Part shown: one piece after another, positions 47,341 to 60,655 of the stretch
Position numbering within the stretch: the stretch's first letter is position 1
Layout of the letters: the number at the start of each line of letters is the position of its first letter
Source: Paralichthys olivaceus
Taxonomy: Eukaryota; Chordata; Actinopteri; Pleuronectiformes; Paralichthyidae
NCBI RefSeq assembly: GCF_024713975.1
Contig: NC_091107.1
Location: 10,653,501 to 10,717,500, forward strand
Direction of reading: 5' to 3'
Length of the DNA stretch: 64,000 nt
Program-made: the position numbers and the translations under genes
Notes under the pieces: generated by a model
What the model saw: only the letters and a program-made list of their open reading frames with translations
Database searches by the model: none
What the model was told of the DNA's origin: nothing

Positions 47341-50300
47341 CGATACTTAGTCTGACGTCAAACTGGAACCAATGCAAAAAAAGTGTCAGTAAACTTTACG
47401 CATGCAAATACACAAACGAAACGTCTTTAATTAGGTTTATGCCGTAAGAAATAGTGACGTATCTTCGGGAAAGGATTATTCCTAACATCTGAAAATGGGT
47501 GATTTATTAAGACTCAGTATTAGATCGCATTTCTGGTCAACGTGGATATTTTTTGCAGTGTGCAATCGCGTTTCTTGTCGGGAGCGCGCCTTGCAACTCT
47601 TTGCTCTCAGAGTAAAATGGGCCTTTTATTCGTGCAGGCATGTTTGAAAATGTACACACACGCACACGCACACACACGACATAGGCCCTACATCTCGGAT
47701 ATGTGCTGAGCTGAATGAACATTTGCAGTCACGGCCCTGCTCTGTTTCCTCAGTATTAAGCGCGTGCACGGTGATATGAAAGATTACAGTGTGTTTGAGT
47801 GACGCGCACTGCAAACTGACAAGTGTCGCACTGGTGCACACTGCGACAACTGGACACTCAGGACTAATGGAAGCCAACAACACTGAGGATGTCGCTCTTA
47901 TTACTCCACACACGTGCACTCGTGTTTTTCTTGTTGACCAACACCAGGCTTTTTTTCTACCAAACAAGTCTGATACATTTTTGTTCTGTTGACATAACAA
48001 CTGTCTTTAGCTAAATAACCACCGCTGCATATTCAAACTTTATTTTAAAATGTCTAAACAGTAGTGTTCTATACATTCCGGTTTTACGCGCACAGCTGGA
48101 TCCAAACCTTCCAGCACAAATCACATCATGATGGATGATCCGGTCATGTGATTTGTTTAAACATATTCTAATGCTGAATTTGACTTCTTACGTTGACACA
48201 TTAGCCTTGAGTGAGTTTTGTAGATTATGATGGATAAATGGTAGCCAGTAGTGGTTTGTTGCAAACATTACTAAATAGGTAGTTGTCTGTTTTACCTCGT
48301 GGAGACTGAGGCTATATATTTAGGCAATTTGGAACCAAGATTCAATGAGGTCAAGTGGTATAATTTTGATAAAACTGTCAAAGAGCCACGTGTGAATTTA
48401 AAAACCAACATTCAAAATCATATGTTATAGTGTCAGGTGTCATTATAATCTGTCAAACTGACTGCATCCCTCCGAACATTCATGTCTGTGTCCAGGTCTG
48501 TAGATTCTCCCAGATGTTGAACATGTGCTGCAGTGCAGAGGAACATGCAGTAAAACCTTCAGCAATTAGACGTTTTTGCGCAAATGTCCGTGAGAAAACG
48601 CAATGGCGTCTGCTGATGAAAAGACTCGAGGACGAAACATAATTTCAATTAATTTTAAGTCGTGATAGCGTCTGGTGAGACTTCATTTTAATTCATATTT
48701 AAAGTAAGGATGATGCATTTATAGTCAGATGGTATTTTTATTTCACACCAATACAAAAACTATTTTTGTTAGTTTAGTTATTTCTTGTTCATGCAATATG
48801 GAAATATGGACTCTGGGCGGAGATATCAACGTAATGGACCTATATAAGTAACATTTGCATGTGCTAAAGTGTGTTTAGTTGATGACAGTTTAAATCGTAT
48901 GAATTATATTTACACTATTTTGATATTTTAAGAAAAGCACCAATTTTGGAATAGGGACTTTTGTCTGTGATGATTAACAAGGCCAGAAATATTGGTACAG
49001 CCAATTTACGGGTCGAGCTGTGGTCCTGTTTAAACATTTTTTTAAAATCCTGACGTAAGAAGTATTTTTCTTCTATAAATTGAGGCGAGTCAAACTGTCC
49101 AACATAACAAGAAAAAAAATCGCTGAAAAAAAATGGCTGAATGACCATCATTAGAGGACAAATGTTTCCTTGTGCCACTGCGCACTGGCGCCTAGGGGGT
49201 AAATTAAATCTCTCCAAACCATAAAAGTTACGTCTCCTTTTGCATTTATAGGTTGATTTAAAACTACTAAGTTTTTAGGTTTCTCCTGCAACCTGAGACC
49301 ATGCGACCTCCGCCTGTAGCCTACATGTGTCAGGTAAACGCGCAGCGGCTCAGGCCTCAGACCGTTTCAGACTCGGACTGTCACCGGCGCCAGTCTTGAG
49401 CGTTTTCGGCCATTGTGTGACAGGAGATCCCGGTTCGACCAGAAAAGTCCCCCTGAAGGCTCCTTCAAAAGACAATTGTGCAAGCGCTCAACAAGCATTT
49501 CTTTTTTTTCTTTCCTCTCTCTATATATTTGTTCAGTCTCTGTGCACAGGAGCGCGTTAAAGAGGAGGACTCAGGCACAAACTTGTATTAAACACATGAG
49601 ACCTGCATGTCATATGACTTTAATGAAAGATCTGGATGTCTAGAAAATGGATTAACCATTCTGCAAATGTTGATTTTAAAAGTCCAACATGAGTCATGGC
49701 GGCCTGTTCTGTTCGGTCTGCAACAAGGTCGACCCTTACCACTATACCGAAAGAACCCCTGGGCAGGAAAACTCTATTCGCTACCTGTTTTCCGCACGTT
49801 CTAAGCTGTAATCACGTGCGTAAAATCCAGCTTTTTGGAGACGTTTGGCGCAGGAAACCAAACAAACCCAGCTGCAGCATGTGACCCAAACAATGGAGTG
49901 AGTGGAAAAGCAGTAGAAGATGTATTATGCAATGATTTGACCTCGACGACCTGGTCATCCAGTGTCAGCAGGTGGTTTTTACTATGCAGGCTGCCAAGGT
50001 TGAACCGGGTGCACGTTAGCTGGGAGTTAATTGGTACACAGGATGCCTCCGTGAAAATATAGGGTGATTTTTAAAGTGCATGTTGTATCCTAAAAAGAAC
50101 TGAAGCCACCCTAGAAAATACACTCAGTGTATCCTAAGAAGTCCTAAAGGTCAGTTACAGGAGGATCAAATATTAAAGAAGAATAAAGAAATAACACTAA
50201 GGTCACCATAAACCCGATGACCCCTGGAGTCTCCACAGGAATATTATGAGATTTACAGCACATCATTTTTCCTGATGTCCTCCGGCAGATATTACAGGCT

Positions 50301-51722
50301 GATAGATGGGGGGGGGGGGGGTAATCTAAATACTCCCCTGCCTGCATCCCTGCGTCCAGCTCCTCCTCTGCTCTGGAGGGCACTTGCGTGTGATGGATGA
50401 TTTAAAAAGCCTTTCCATCCGGCAGGATAGGTTAAAGGCCAGTGGCAATGCAAACACTCATATTTTTCCTCTAAGAAGTGAAAATAAACGCGGCGAGCGC
50501 CGTTAATCAGACACCACCAAACACAATTTTTGTGTGTTTTCCCCCCCATCCGCTCTTTAATGTATGGCGAGGGAGCAAGGAGAGGCTGTGGCCCAATAAC
50601 AAAGCATGATATATAAAATTAAAGCTGTGGAGAGACTCGGGTGGCAGGGAGGGCAGTGGAGATGTAACTGGACACGGTGCGTAACTGGAGAAGGACAGAG
50701 CTGATTATTGCCTTGGTGATGGCTCCTCTGCTTTGGTCCAATAATAAGGCCTGTTTGACCTGCAGCCTGACAACCAACAAACAACCTGACAGAGGATGCA
50801 GGTGTAAATAAAACAAACCTCTCATGGCCATCACATGCAGGGGAAACACCCTCGGGGAAAAATATGCTAAAGATTGCTTTTTTTATTTTCTTAAAGACGA
50901 CTTTCTTTAGTTGAATTGAAGTCTGCATGACATGCATTAATTCATCATAGCTTCTGCCTACTGAGCCCCGCACGCTCTCTATGGGTTTATAGACAATTAA
51001 CAAATACTGATAAGTTGAGTTGAGATGGAATCGGTCATCAATTTGTCAATTCATCAAAAATACTTTTAAAAAATCCTAACTGTCCATTTAGAACTTTATT
51101 TAAATTCAATTGTACCCACTTTTTCTTTATGATAATAATACTTCAATTTCAAAGTTGTGTCGCACTGTTTTGGCATCTGTTATTTAAACCTGCTTTATTA
51201 CGATAAATTATTTTTACTTTTAAAATAAACAGTTTAAATATTGTCCACAACCAGTCTCATCTGTCTGGCATTTAAATGCCTGAAAACCCCTGATATATCT
51301 TTCGTGTTCACGTCTCTCTTTCCTTTGTCTGTGATAGCATGCATGCTCAAGAAAATATTTTTATTAAAAAGCCTTCATCAGAAACCAGATACAAAAATAA
51401 CTCAACCGTATGTTACATATTTGTAAAGGTTCTTTCAGCCTGATTTCCTTTGCATCTCATTATCTGATACTTCCATTTCCTCTGTGCAGCGTGTTGTTAT
51501 GAATTCAACACATATCACACATGTTGAGCCTGAAAGCAGATTCCCCAGAACACGCACAGTCTGTGTGCGTGAGATTTAGAAGCTCTGGCCCTGCTACACA
51601 ACAGCAGTGCAGCATCATATTGTTTTCCATTGATTCCCTTACTAGTTTTATAACGGATGGTGTTTATCATCAAACTTTAAAAACTCCAACTCTTTTAATG
51701 TAGAGCAGAGATGGATTCATAC
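46914..51722 (-). other. DNA between the two PITX1 leader exons
   Basis: Would be intron for the distal transcript. It contains the proximal promoter, complex high-information segments at about 49300-49900 and 50560-50860 (two CCAATAA(C/T)AA words at 50592 and 50739), and no coding exon I can support. A counterpart of the PITX2B-specific exon was looked for and not found. Confidence 0.4.
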
Positions 51723-51777
51723 CTGGCTCCCCACAAGAAATCACATTCTTCGACAGATTCATTTCCATTCCAGTTGC
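51723..51777 (-). CDS. pitx1: Alternative PITX1 leader exon (PITX2A/B-like N-terminus)
   Basis: On the minus strand: acceptor TTTGTTTTTCAG, then a 55-bp exon, then donor CCAG|GTATGA. An ATG (51768-51766) begins 15 codons, MEMNLSKNVISCGEP, ending with a single G. Exon 2 starts with AA AAG GAG, so the splice gives Glu and reads [23 protein letters not shown] into the homeodomain (265-residue isoform). The PITX2A leader METNCRKLVSAC aligns without gaps (6 of 12 identical: M, E, N, K, V, C) and joins EKDK at the same place. This exon is invisible to a length-based ORF search. Transcription is inferred, not shown. Confidence 0.7.
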
Positions 51778-52267
51778 CTGAAAAACAAAACGAGAACACT
51801 TGCATCAGGAGACATGTTTCTCAATATCATTCAGAATTTTTTTTTTATGAGAGTAACAAAAAATCTACAATTTTCCCCTTAAACAGTGTTATAATAAAAA
51901 GTGAAATACATTCTCCCTCTCTTCACCCAGACGGTGCTAGAATTGTAATCCATCTAATTTGCGCAGAAGAAATTGAGTAAATAGACTTTTGTTCATGTTC
52001 TTTCTGAGTTATTATCTGAATTATCAACACTTATTTTTAGAGAGTTAAACAATGCATAGGCCTAACAAAAGACGTGATAATTATTATTATTATTTATATT
52101 AAAAACGAAAAAGACACTGAAGCCATAACGAAATAATACAAACAGCCTTTTGCCAAATGCCTTAAACCGTTATACTTATTCTTTTAATGATGATTTTACG
52201 CAGATATTTACATCTCGAACCTTAGTACCAACCAATAACACAACATCGTGGACATTATTAAACACGG

Positions 52268-52269
<2 letters not shown>

Positions 52270-52328
<59 letters not shown>
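52270..52328 (+). repeat. (AC)n microsatellite in the distal PITX1 intron
   Basis: A pure AC/CA dinucleotide run of 59 bp between the putative distal exon and the alternative leader exon. Confidence 0.97.
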
Positions 52329-52329
<1 letters not shown>

Positions 52330-52858
52330 GCACAGCCCCTCTTATCTGCAGGAATCCCTTTGCTGTTTTTATGTCCTCAGTAAATCTTCACAAAGCTCTT
52401 CTGACCCATCCTGCCTCACTACTATACACACACATGTGCGTGCGTGTCTATAGTATAACATGCAGTGTACGTTTACCACTCTTCAGTACAGACTGAATAC
52501 CACAGCAGACATCTGGCTACATCTGGCTGATACTGATGCGCAGACATAGACTTTAAAGCGGTTAATTCCACAGATGATCGCTGCGCTCACTGCACTTTCT
52601 CCGGCCTCCGTGCGCCCACTTTCAGCCTCTCTTGACCCCAAGTAACCGACAATATGCTCCATTTATGCTCCATCCTTTATGTACCCAGCACTTTTCCCTC
52701 CATCATGCTTAACACGCGGCTCATGCCTAGCGCCTCATATTTGCAACATCCAAACTCTAAAGCGGCCAATGGCGAGGCGCCATGCAGCCAAACTTCTGAC
52801 CGACTCCCAGAGCTCAAATCCGGCGACTCCACTAAGGAGCCGTGTGTGTTTTACTCAC

Positions 52859-52990
52859 CAGTTGTTTCCCAGCAGAGGCGGTCGACAGGAAGAAAAGAAA
52901 AAGACGGAACAAAGCCTCAGAGTTTCTCCATGCAGGTGTTCAGTAAATCCACTTTATGCGTCGGCTGCGCGTAAACGCTGCGTCCGCGGT
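52859..52990 (-). promoter_or_regulatory. Putative distal noncoding first exon of PITX1
   Basis: On the minus strand the sequence GGGAAACAACTG is followed by a perfect donor, GTGAGT, with the last exon base at 52859. A CpG-rich region lies immediately upstream (52950-53100). The exon contains a four-codon upstream ORF (MEKL, stop). The upper boundary is a guess because the TSS is unknown. It would splice to the acceptor at 51779-51778. Confidence 0.5.
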
Positions 52991-53064
52991 AATCGGCGCT
53001 TTGGTTGAGTCCCCGCGCCGCTGCAGTGGTTTTCTTCTGCAGCGCTCCGCAGCACGCCTCGCGG

Positions 53065-53221
53065 TGACGTCACAAACACCGCGAACCCCCTCCGCTATTT
53101 ACCCCCCCATCTCCCCCGTTAACTGTCATCCTCCTCATCCTCAGGGAGCCTCAGCCTCCTCTTCATCCTCTTCATCCATCGATTTCATCCCCTTCATCAC
53201 AATCATCCTCAACTGACGTCA
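53065..53221. promoter_or_regulatory. Two perfect CRE palindromes at the distal PITX1 promoter
   Basis: TGACGTCA occurs at 53065-53072 and again at 53214-53221. Full CREs are rare by chance. The first lies in a CpG-rich stretch, the second after a TCC/TCATC-rich tract (about 53120-53320). On the minus strand TAAATAG (near 53096-53102) is a weak TATA-like word just upstream of the first. Confidence 0.6.
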
Positions 53222-54102
53222 TCCTCATCATCACCTTTCTCCTCATCATCTTCATCAAAACTAAATATCGCTTCATCCTCAATATTTCCCATCCTCTTCC
53301 TCCCATTCACAGCATCGACAGCAGGGAGGAGGGTAAATTAAAGAATATGAAAAACATAACAATAATAATAATTATTTTTAGTAACATATATATTTAAATA
53401 CAACCCGTCTCTGCTCACATCTTCATCAGGTATTCGTGTGTGTGAGCTGTGACAGCCGCTGTGAAGAGAAACACTTTCTGCGTGAGAAATCGGGGATTAA
53501 GGGTTTTTATGATGCGCATTAACGGAGCCCATCACATGAGTCTAATCCAGTTTTTATCTCTTTAACAGCCTTTCAGTAAACTCACACTCAGGTTTTCTTA
53601 GACTTAAAAAAACCAGCCAGACTGCATTAAAATATAACTGGAGGATAATAAAATACATGTATTTTAGTTTTCACTGGACTATATAGTGTGGACATTTATT
53701 TATTTTACAAAGCTCAGAAACGGACAAAAATCTAAATTTATAGTTCTGAGCTTTTTGCTTTTCCAACTAAATCAAATTATTGTTCTCAGACATTTTGCAG
53801 TGTTGCATTACTATAAATAATCAAAATTTTAACCTTGTGTTCAAGCTAATGTTTGTCTTTTCGATATGAGTACACATTTTATCTTAAATCTCGTGTTAAC
53901 AATTAACAACAATTAATGGTTCTAATATTTGTAGTGCGCAGTTTTGTTCCGCTAACAAAACCATTGGGATTACAGTGCCAATATATTTTGTTGTTGCTCC
54001 AATTCTGGACAGTAAACTTGTGTATAAAATATATTTTTAAAAGCAAATTTTTAACTCATAAAAATAATTTGTTCTAATGATGCGCATGGGAACTTCGAGG
54101 CC

Positions 54103-54104
<2 letters not shown>

Positions 54105-54167
<63 letters not shown>

Positions 54168-54182
54168 GCGTGTATGTGTGTG
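54105..54182 (+). repeat. (TG)n microsatellite upstream of PITX1
   Basis: Pure TG from 54105 to 54162, then an imperfect tail (TGCGTGTGCGTGTATGTGTG) to 54182. It lies about 1.1 kb upstream of the distal promoter region. Confidence 0.97.
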
Positions 54183-57100
54183 ATGAGACAAAACACAATA
54201 AACGATAAAAACCATGACCACAAACAAAACAAAAAATGTACTGAACAGAAAATCAAGTAATGAATCAGGTTAGATATTACGCATTAGAGCATCAGTGTTG
54301 TAGACTAAAGACCTAAAAGGGCAAAAGAACATTTAGTCACAAGTAGCCGAGAGCGAGATTAAAGTAGATGTAGACGATAAACTGCAGATGAATTAAAACT
54401 CTTAATAAAACAGTGACAATCAAACAAATGGAATAAAATCATTAAAATAATGTACAAATCCAAAATCTGTAAAATGTGCTTTGCGAAGTGGCTCTTTGAG
54501 ACAAAAACACTCTTTCGTGCCGAATCCACATCATCCAGGCTGCAGCCTCCTTCAATCCCACCAACCAGCTCAGCGTCTGTGTGGCAGAGGAACATTTCCA
54601 GCTCCACATACTTGCTTTACAAGCTCTTTCTTTTTGGCCTGAGACATAATGGGAGAAAGTGTGAAATTTGTCCCACCCTTATGCGCTTTTCCTTTTTAAC
54701 TCGGCCAAGAGCTGCGCACGGAGCAAAGCCCCGGCTCTGAGAGAGGGATCGCTGGGGGATTAAAGGGGAGCTGCGGGCCTCCCTCCAGGACACGGACAGA
54801 CCCTCCTTCCCATGGTGCCTCTCGACACCGAAGGCTCTCTCCCAACTATCCTTATGTAAGCTGTTTTTTGTCTTATCCAGAAGAAAACCAGGTGACTCCT
54901 GTATCAAAATGGAGTCAATGTTTGTCCTGTGCATGCAGTGGTGTCATGCTGAGACGAGCCTCTGTGCAGAAACATAGTTTGGAGGCTTCATTTGTCACAA
55001 AATGATGGTCAGGAGCTGCTCTTTCTTAAATTTCATGTTAAACAAAGTCGAAATGAAGCTTCATTCCCTTAAATTGTAATAACAACGAGCTGAAAACCAC
55101 TTTTTCTGCATTTAGGTTTATAATTTAATTGATTTTAGTGAATCAACTCCAAGTCTGCACATGCCTCAAACATACAAATATCATCCGGTTCCAATGAGGA
55201 CAATACAAATGTGCGCTATGCTCCCATCAGGCCTCCATATACTGACCCCAGCTCGTTAATATGCAACTGTATCCACCAAGTAGTAATGATAGTGTAATTG
55301 TCTACCTGTGAGGCCTGCATTGCTAAATAATGAGTCTTACACACACGCACACACATGCACACACACACATTTTCTATAATTAGGCAGTAGGCAGGCAGGT
55401 AGGAGAATGCTGTGATTACTCAACGAGTGACTCAAGGAGTTAAGTAGTACCCTGAAGGTGAGGCCGTGGCCTCATCTCTCCTGTGCAAATAGGTGGAGGG
55501 ATTATTTAGCCCGTTTGGAGTGAGTGTGTGAAAGGGGGAGGAGGTGTGTGTGTCTGTGTGTGTCTGTGGCCATGCAGGGCCTGTCTGATGGTCACCTCTG
55601 CAGCATAAATAGTTATTCCTAAATAACAGAATGGCTGGTGCATACACTGGAAGGGTGGAAAACAAGCTCACACCCTGTCAGAAGGGTTTGAGTTTGGAGG
55701 AGGCGTCTCACACACACTTGCCAAGTTGTGTGTCTTTCTGAATCAGCAGAGTTGGCTGTTTTTGGTCAAACCTGCAGGAAATAAAACGTATTTTCCGATC
55801 ATCCTCTTTGCCATAGCCCTCTAACCATTGACTCCCATGCAGCGAGCTCCATGCGGGACAATCATAATAAAGCAGAGCTGGTGGCATTAGTATGTGAGGC
55901 CTGTTTCCGCTGAGCAAAGAGCAGTGAAGTGCTTTTGAACCGTGTGTCGTCCAGACTCTGTAGAATCAATCAGGTGGGGTTTGCGAGCTCGATGCCGGGC
56001 GGCTCGACAGGATGCAAAGCCTTCTGTAGCATCGCAGCCGTTTTTCTTACTTGGAGTCGAGCCGTGGAGAGCCCGCCCGCATGTCAACAAGCCAAACACC
56101 CAACCAGCCAGCATGCCAAGACGCTCAGACAGACAGACACACAGACTGGGATATTTACTGCATGTTTCCACTACTATGGATATCGCTCCACTTCAAAACA
56201 TGTGAGCAGCCGAGGATGAAGTCACCCTCTCATCACTGGTGCTATTATAAAGAATAGATGCTTCCCAGTTAGATTTTTTTAAGCAGTCCCCCTTGAAGTA
56301 TGCTGAAAAGGCATATGTCACAGATTCCAAACAGCAGTGAAATTAGTGATGTTTTGATTACACAGGGCCCAGAGATTACCAACGTAAACAGGTCTTGTGC
56401 ATAGATCATTGTTTCAAGAGGAGGCATCATCCCCGTTTTCCACTTTCTTCAAATTCAGCAGGCCCCTTTGGCTTAGTGCTGATGAGAGTCGGACGTCCAG
56501 CTTCCAGTTTTTCATCTGCATAAACCTCACGCTGGCTAAAGTGACATTTCCTTGTGGTAGATCATTTAAATGGCCAACCACCAAAAAACAGCTGCTTTTG
56601 GCTCCACGCTTTAGACCGAGCTTGTCTAAGAAAATGTTCCAGATTTGTTCCCTTCCAGAGAGTTTTTGCTGGCTTTTGTAGATTTTATTACGAAGGATCC
56701 CGATGTTAGAGGTTAAACACTCCTGAACCTTTACACTGAATTTAACCGTTTCAAAATAACACACAAAATTACAACTTCACTCCTCAAGTTATTGACCGTT
56801 AATTTGAAAATGAAGAATATGTTCACCTGAAGACACCTGATTCTAAACTAATTCATTGTTTGGTTTAAAAACTTTTTTTTTAATTCACTTCCATTCATTT
56901 CTTTCACACTACTGACCCATTAATTTCTGAATTAATAGAAATTGAGTTCTAGAAATGATACAAAATTCTAGTGGAGATATCAAAGAATCTCCCAATATGT
57001 GGGAATACATTTTCTTAACATAATCTGCGGAAATTAGTTGTCTAGAGATTATGGATCAAGTTATACATAAATCTTATAACATTACTACTAAAACAAAATC

Positions 57101-57289
57101 ATTTTTTTTAACCATTTTAGCATTTTTAAATACTAAATGCTAATATACTTGATATGTTGTACCAAACTGCATAATTCCAGTTTCTTCTTGTATTTGAGGA
57201 AAGTCAGGTACATGAAAACTTTCAAAAACCATATTACTATACTTCTACTATACTACAGACAAGCGCATACTTCCATGAATTGTCTTGAA

Positions 57290-57440
57290 ATGATAAAAAA
57301 AACCTCGATCCACTCCCTGATCTAGATCCTTACCAAAATGTTAATCAGTACAGTAGCTTTTGCTTAATCTTGCTTAAAATCTAAAAAAGCAACAATCAAA
57401 TGGACAGGGGTCAAAACACAATCTTCTTGGTAGAGGTACA
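57290..57440 (+). repeat. Degraded fish RTE-like LINE-tail fragment
   Basis: The words GATCTAGATCCTTACCAAAA, TTAATCAGT, GGGGTCAAAACACAATC and CTTGGTAGAGGTA occur in the order of the LINE tail also seen near 7.5 and 29.5 kb. More diverged than those. Confidence 0.45.
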
Positions 57441-57839
57441 AAGACAAAAATCAGAAAACAGCTAAATTGGCCTGAGACTCTTAAACCTAAGAATAATAGT
57501 GGTAGGTCTTGAAAGCTGAACCAGGCGTCTGTGCTTGGTGGCGGCTCCTAATGGCAGCAGCACGCAACTGTTTGACCCTTCGAATTTGACGACTTTAACC
57601 TGCATGGCTCTGATCAACCTGGTTTGTCTGAGATCAGTTTAGAGACATTTTCCACCACTGATCAAACCTGACACAAGAAGCTCATTGCGCAGTGCAAGTG
57701 AATCTGTTGCGACTGTAAATCCGAAAATCCCCTTCATCCTTTGTGTTACAGCGAGAAGTTAGATATCAAAATGTTCTGATGACGTCTGGGTCATGTTTGG
57801 TTTCATGTTTATCAAACCATCTGAAAGCTGAGAAAGAAA

Positions 57840-57842
<3 letters not shown>

Positions 57843-57893
<51 letters not shown>
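57843..57893 (+). repeat. (CAG)17 trinucleotide repeat
   Basis: Seventeen uninterrupted CAG units in noncoding DNA upstream of PITX1. Open frames over it (poly-Ala on plus, poly-Leu on minus) have no codon structure beyond the repeat and are not genes. Confidence 0.97.
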
Positions 57894-57895
<2 letters not shown>

Positions 57896-59749
57896 ACACA
57901 GGATGCAAATCCGTCCTCCAGGTTTCAGTCCCAGGCCGGCAGCAGTTCATGTCCAGAGGCAAAGGTCTTACAGAGAACCATCACTATGCTCTGCACGATT
58001 AGATTTTAAGCCGTGGATATTTATTCCACAATGAGATTTCTATATCTGTTTATCCCTTCAATCCACCTGCATCTATAAATGATCAGAGCTAATCCAGAGG
58101 AACAGGCCTGTTTTGTATTCAGAAACACCTTGAGCTACACCAAGCAAATGGTGCTATAAGATCTGTGTTGTCCCAAATGGGATTAAAGTACTGATTTCAC
58201 TCAATGAGAGTGTGTGTATTGGACATGGTGTGTGTGTGTGCTTGTGTGTGGTTGGTGCTGTGTATCCGATGGTTGCTTAAAACAGGTAGTTTTCTTTTTT
58301 TAATATCACTTTCACAAAAGCAAGTCTCAATTTTTCCTTCTTCAGTTTTGATAGATTGTTTTATTTACCGACTCCCTCCAACATCTGGATTCTGGCCTCT
58401 GGAGCGGCACGCAGCACTGAACAAGCTTGGCTGTGGCTCAGCGAGCTCGGAGATTTATGGCGGAGGCTTATAGCACTCTGCTGTGTTTGGGATAGCGTTG
58501 CCCTGCGCGGTCCCACTAAGATCACTACTCTCTACCCCCTCCCCTGTGTCCCCCCTTTTGCTTTCAGTCCAGCCACTGGCTCATCGAAGGAAAACTGTCC
58601 ACCCCCTTCTTCCCCTCTCCGTCTGCGTCTGTCACCAGCGAGGGACAATAAAATCCTCGAGGTCATGTGGCTGCTCTGATTACAGGAGGATTCTGGCTTT
58701 TCGGTTTGTAACGAAGGGGTCCGGCTGTGCTGCATGGTGGCCTACTTCACAGTTGTTTGGTTTAACTGATATTTAAGCAACACAGCTAATAAAATAGGAT
58801 TACTTCACCATACTTAACAGCCAGTCATCTTTTAGATTAAACCTTCAATCGGCCCTAGACACAACACAGATAATCACCCATTATGTTGATATGGTGAAAA
58901 GCAAACACTGCTTTTTTTTAAAGCATTTGCAAAATGATCATCCAATAAGAGTTATGTTTAAATGCCTAAATCCAATCAAAGACTAATACTTACTTTCCTT
59001 TTACTTTGTTTTCAGTCTTTACAAACTTTTTTAATTGGCGAGCTCTAGGGGTGCCAGGGGCCAAATTTAGATCTAAATCTACAATATGTTGGAAAATCAG
59101 AAGAAGGTTCATTTAAACTTAGTTTGGTCTGATTTTGGAATTTTAAATTACAAATGACCTAGTTCGTCATTTAGGTTGAAAAAACCTGCTTCTCTTTGCT
59201 TCATGCAAAGTTGTGTTGAACAAATGGATGAGATGAAGAATATTTAAAGGTAGAAGCCTGTGTCACTTGTTACAGCAGACAGAAACGGAACATGTCCAAT
59301 TTTCCTCTTAATTCAACTGCCTGGAGTATCTGTAAAAATATATTTGGCCCATTCAAAGAATTCCCATAATTAGATATGTGTTAAATATAATAGAATTGTA
59401 AATGAGATCTGATTTTTAGATAACTTTTTAGCAGTATTGCTGAGAGCTTGAAGCTGACTCAGCACATAGCTTTATAATTGGATTTTTTGGCACATGGCCC
59501 ACCACTGCTAATATTAGATTCACCGGCCGTGGATCATGTTTGGAATGTATGACAACAAGGTGTTTGTAGCATGTGGATATTGCACATTGTAGATCTTTGC
59601 AGATTCTCAGCACCTTGTGGTTACTTGTGCATGGGACTGCAGCAGGAGGCAGGGCATGTGAACTGCCAAAGGTTACTCAGAAGAAGGTCTGTGCACATGG
59701 TCTGATACATGTCTACATAAACCTAGTGACAGCAGGCTGGAAAAACAAC

Positions 59750-59751
<2 letters not shown>

Positions 59752-59811
<60 letters not shown>
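59752..59811 (+). repeat. (GA)30 microsatellite
   Basis: A pure GA run of 60 bp, a homopurine tract capable of H-DNA, upstream of PITX1. Confidence 0.97.
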
Positions 59812-59814
<3 letters not shown>

Positions 59815-60655
59815 GAAAGTAGAGTATATGCAGGATAGAGAGAGCAAGGGAAAGAGTGTCCAATCTGACCCACCCAGGTTTCGACCTATAGCTCTCTTTG
59901 TATTCCCCTGACACAAAGATTTATTATGCAAACATTACCGTTCCCAAAAATACATATTGAAACAATTTTTGGACAAACACGGCAGACAAAGTGAGCGTCC
60001 TGCGCTGTCACGGGAGGCTGGAGCTCAGGGCGGGCCGGTGGGGCGGTGAGCGGAGCAGCAAGTGCATTAGTAGTCTCGCTTCAGGAGCCGTGAAAAGGTA
60101 AGCAGGTCGGGGCGGCAGTGCAGGCCGTCACACAAGAGCGAAGGACTGTCAAAAGAGAAACAAAAAGGAGGGAGAAATGATTAAGAAGCTGCCACGGCCT
60201 CCCTGCCTGCTGGTGTACCTGCCCGCTCTGTGGAACCAGGCTGAGCAAATGCTTGAACCCGGAGAGTGTAAACAGTTATAAACACGCTCCCATGTGTGTG
60301 AGCACAGACACACATGCATTCTACAGCTGTATGTCCTCAAAGCACACACACTCAAATGCATGCACATACTGTGTATATCACCGCAGTTTTAAAGTCATTC
60401 ACTGACTAGGTTACACCACAGGCTGATTATTCATCTGAATTATTGTGGTACCTGTTGAACAGGTGGTCATGTTGCAGGTGGGTGAGTGACTCGTCCACAT
60501 ATTTAAAAATAGGTTATTCAGCTACGCAGAGCAGAGAAATAGATTTCTGCACACAGTGTGAGATTCCTTTGGAGGTCATCGCAAAATTCACCAACTGAAA
60601 ACAAAGGGGGCATGGTTTGTCTCACATACTCAACGTTGTGACACAGCAGTGGAGA

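Noticed and set aside
51711..51980. Plus-strand ORF of 89 codons (MDSYLAPH...)
   Set aside because: It overlaps the minus-strand PITX1 leader exon and has no family resemblance; treated as a shadow.
57743..58009. ORF with poly-Ala / poly-Leu
   Set aside because: Created by the CAG repeat; no conserved flanks.
60093..60102. Strong donor-like AAAAG|GTAAGC after a GC-rich stretch
   Set aside because: Could end a noncoding exon, but no partner acceptor or conserved coding sequence was found.
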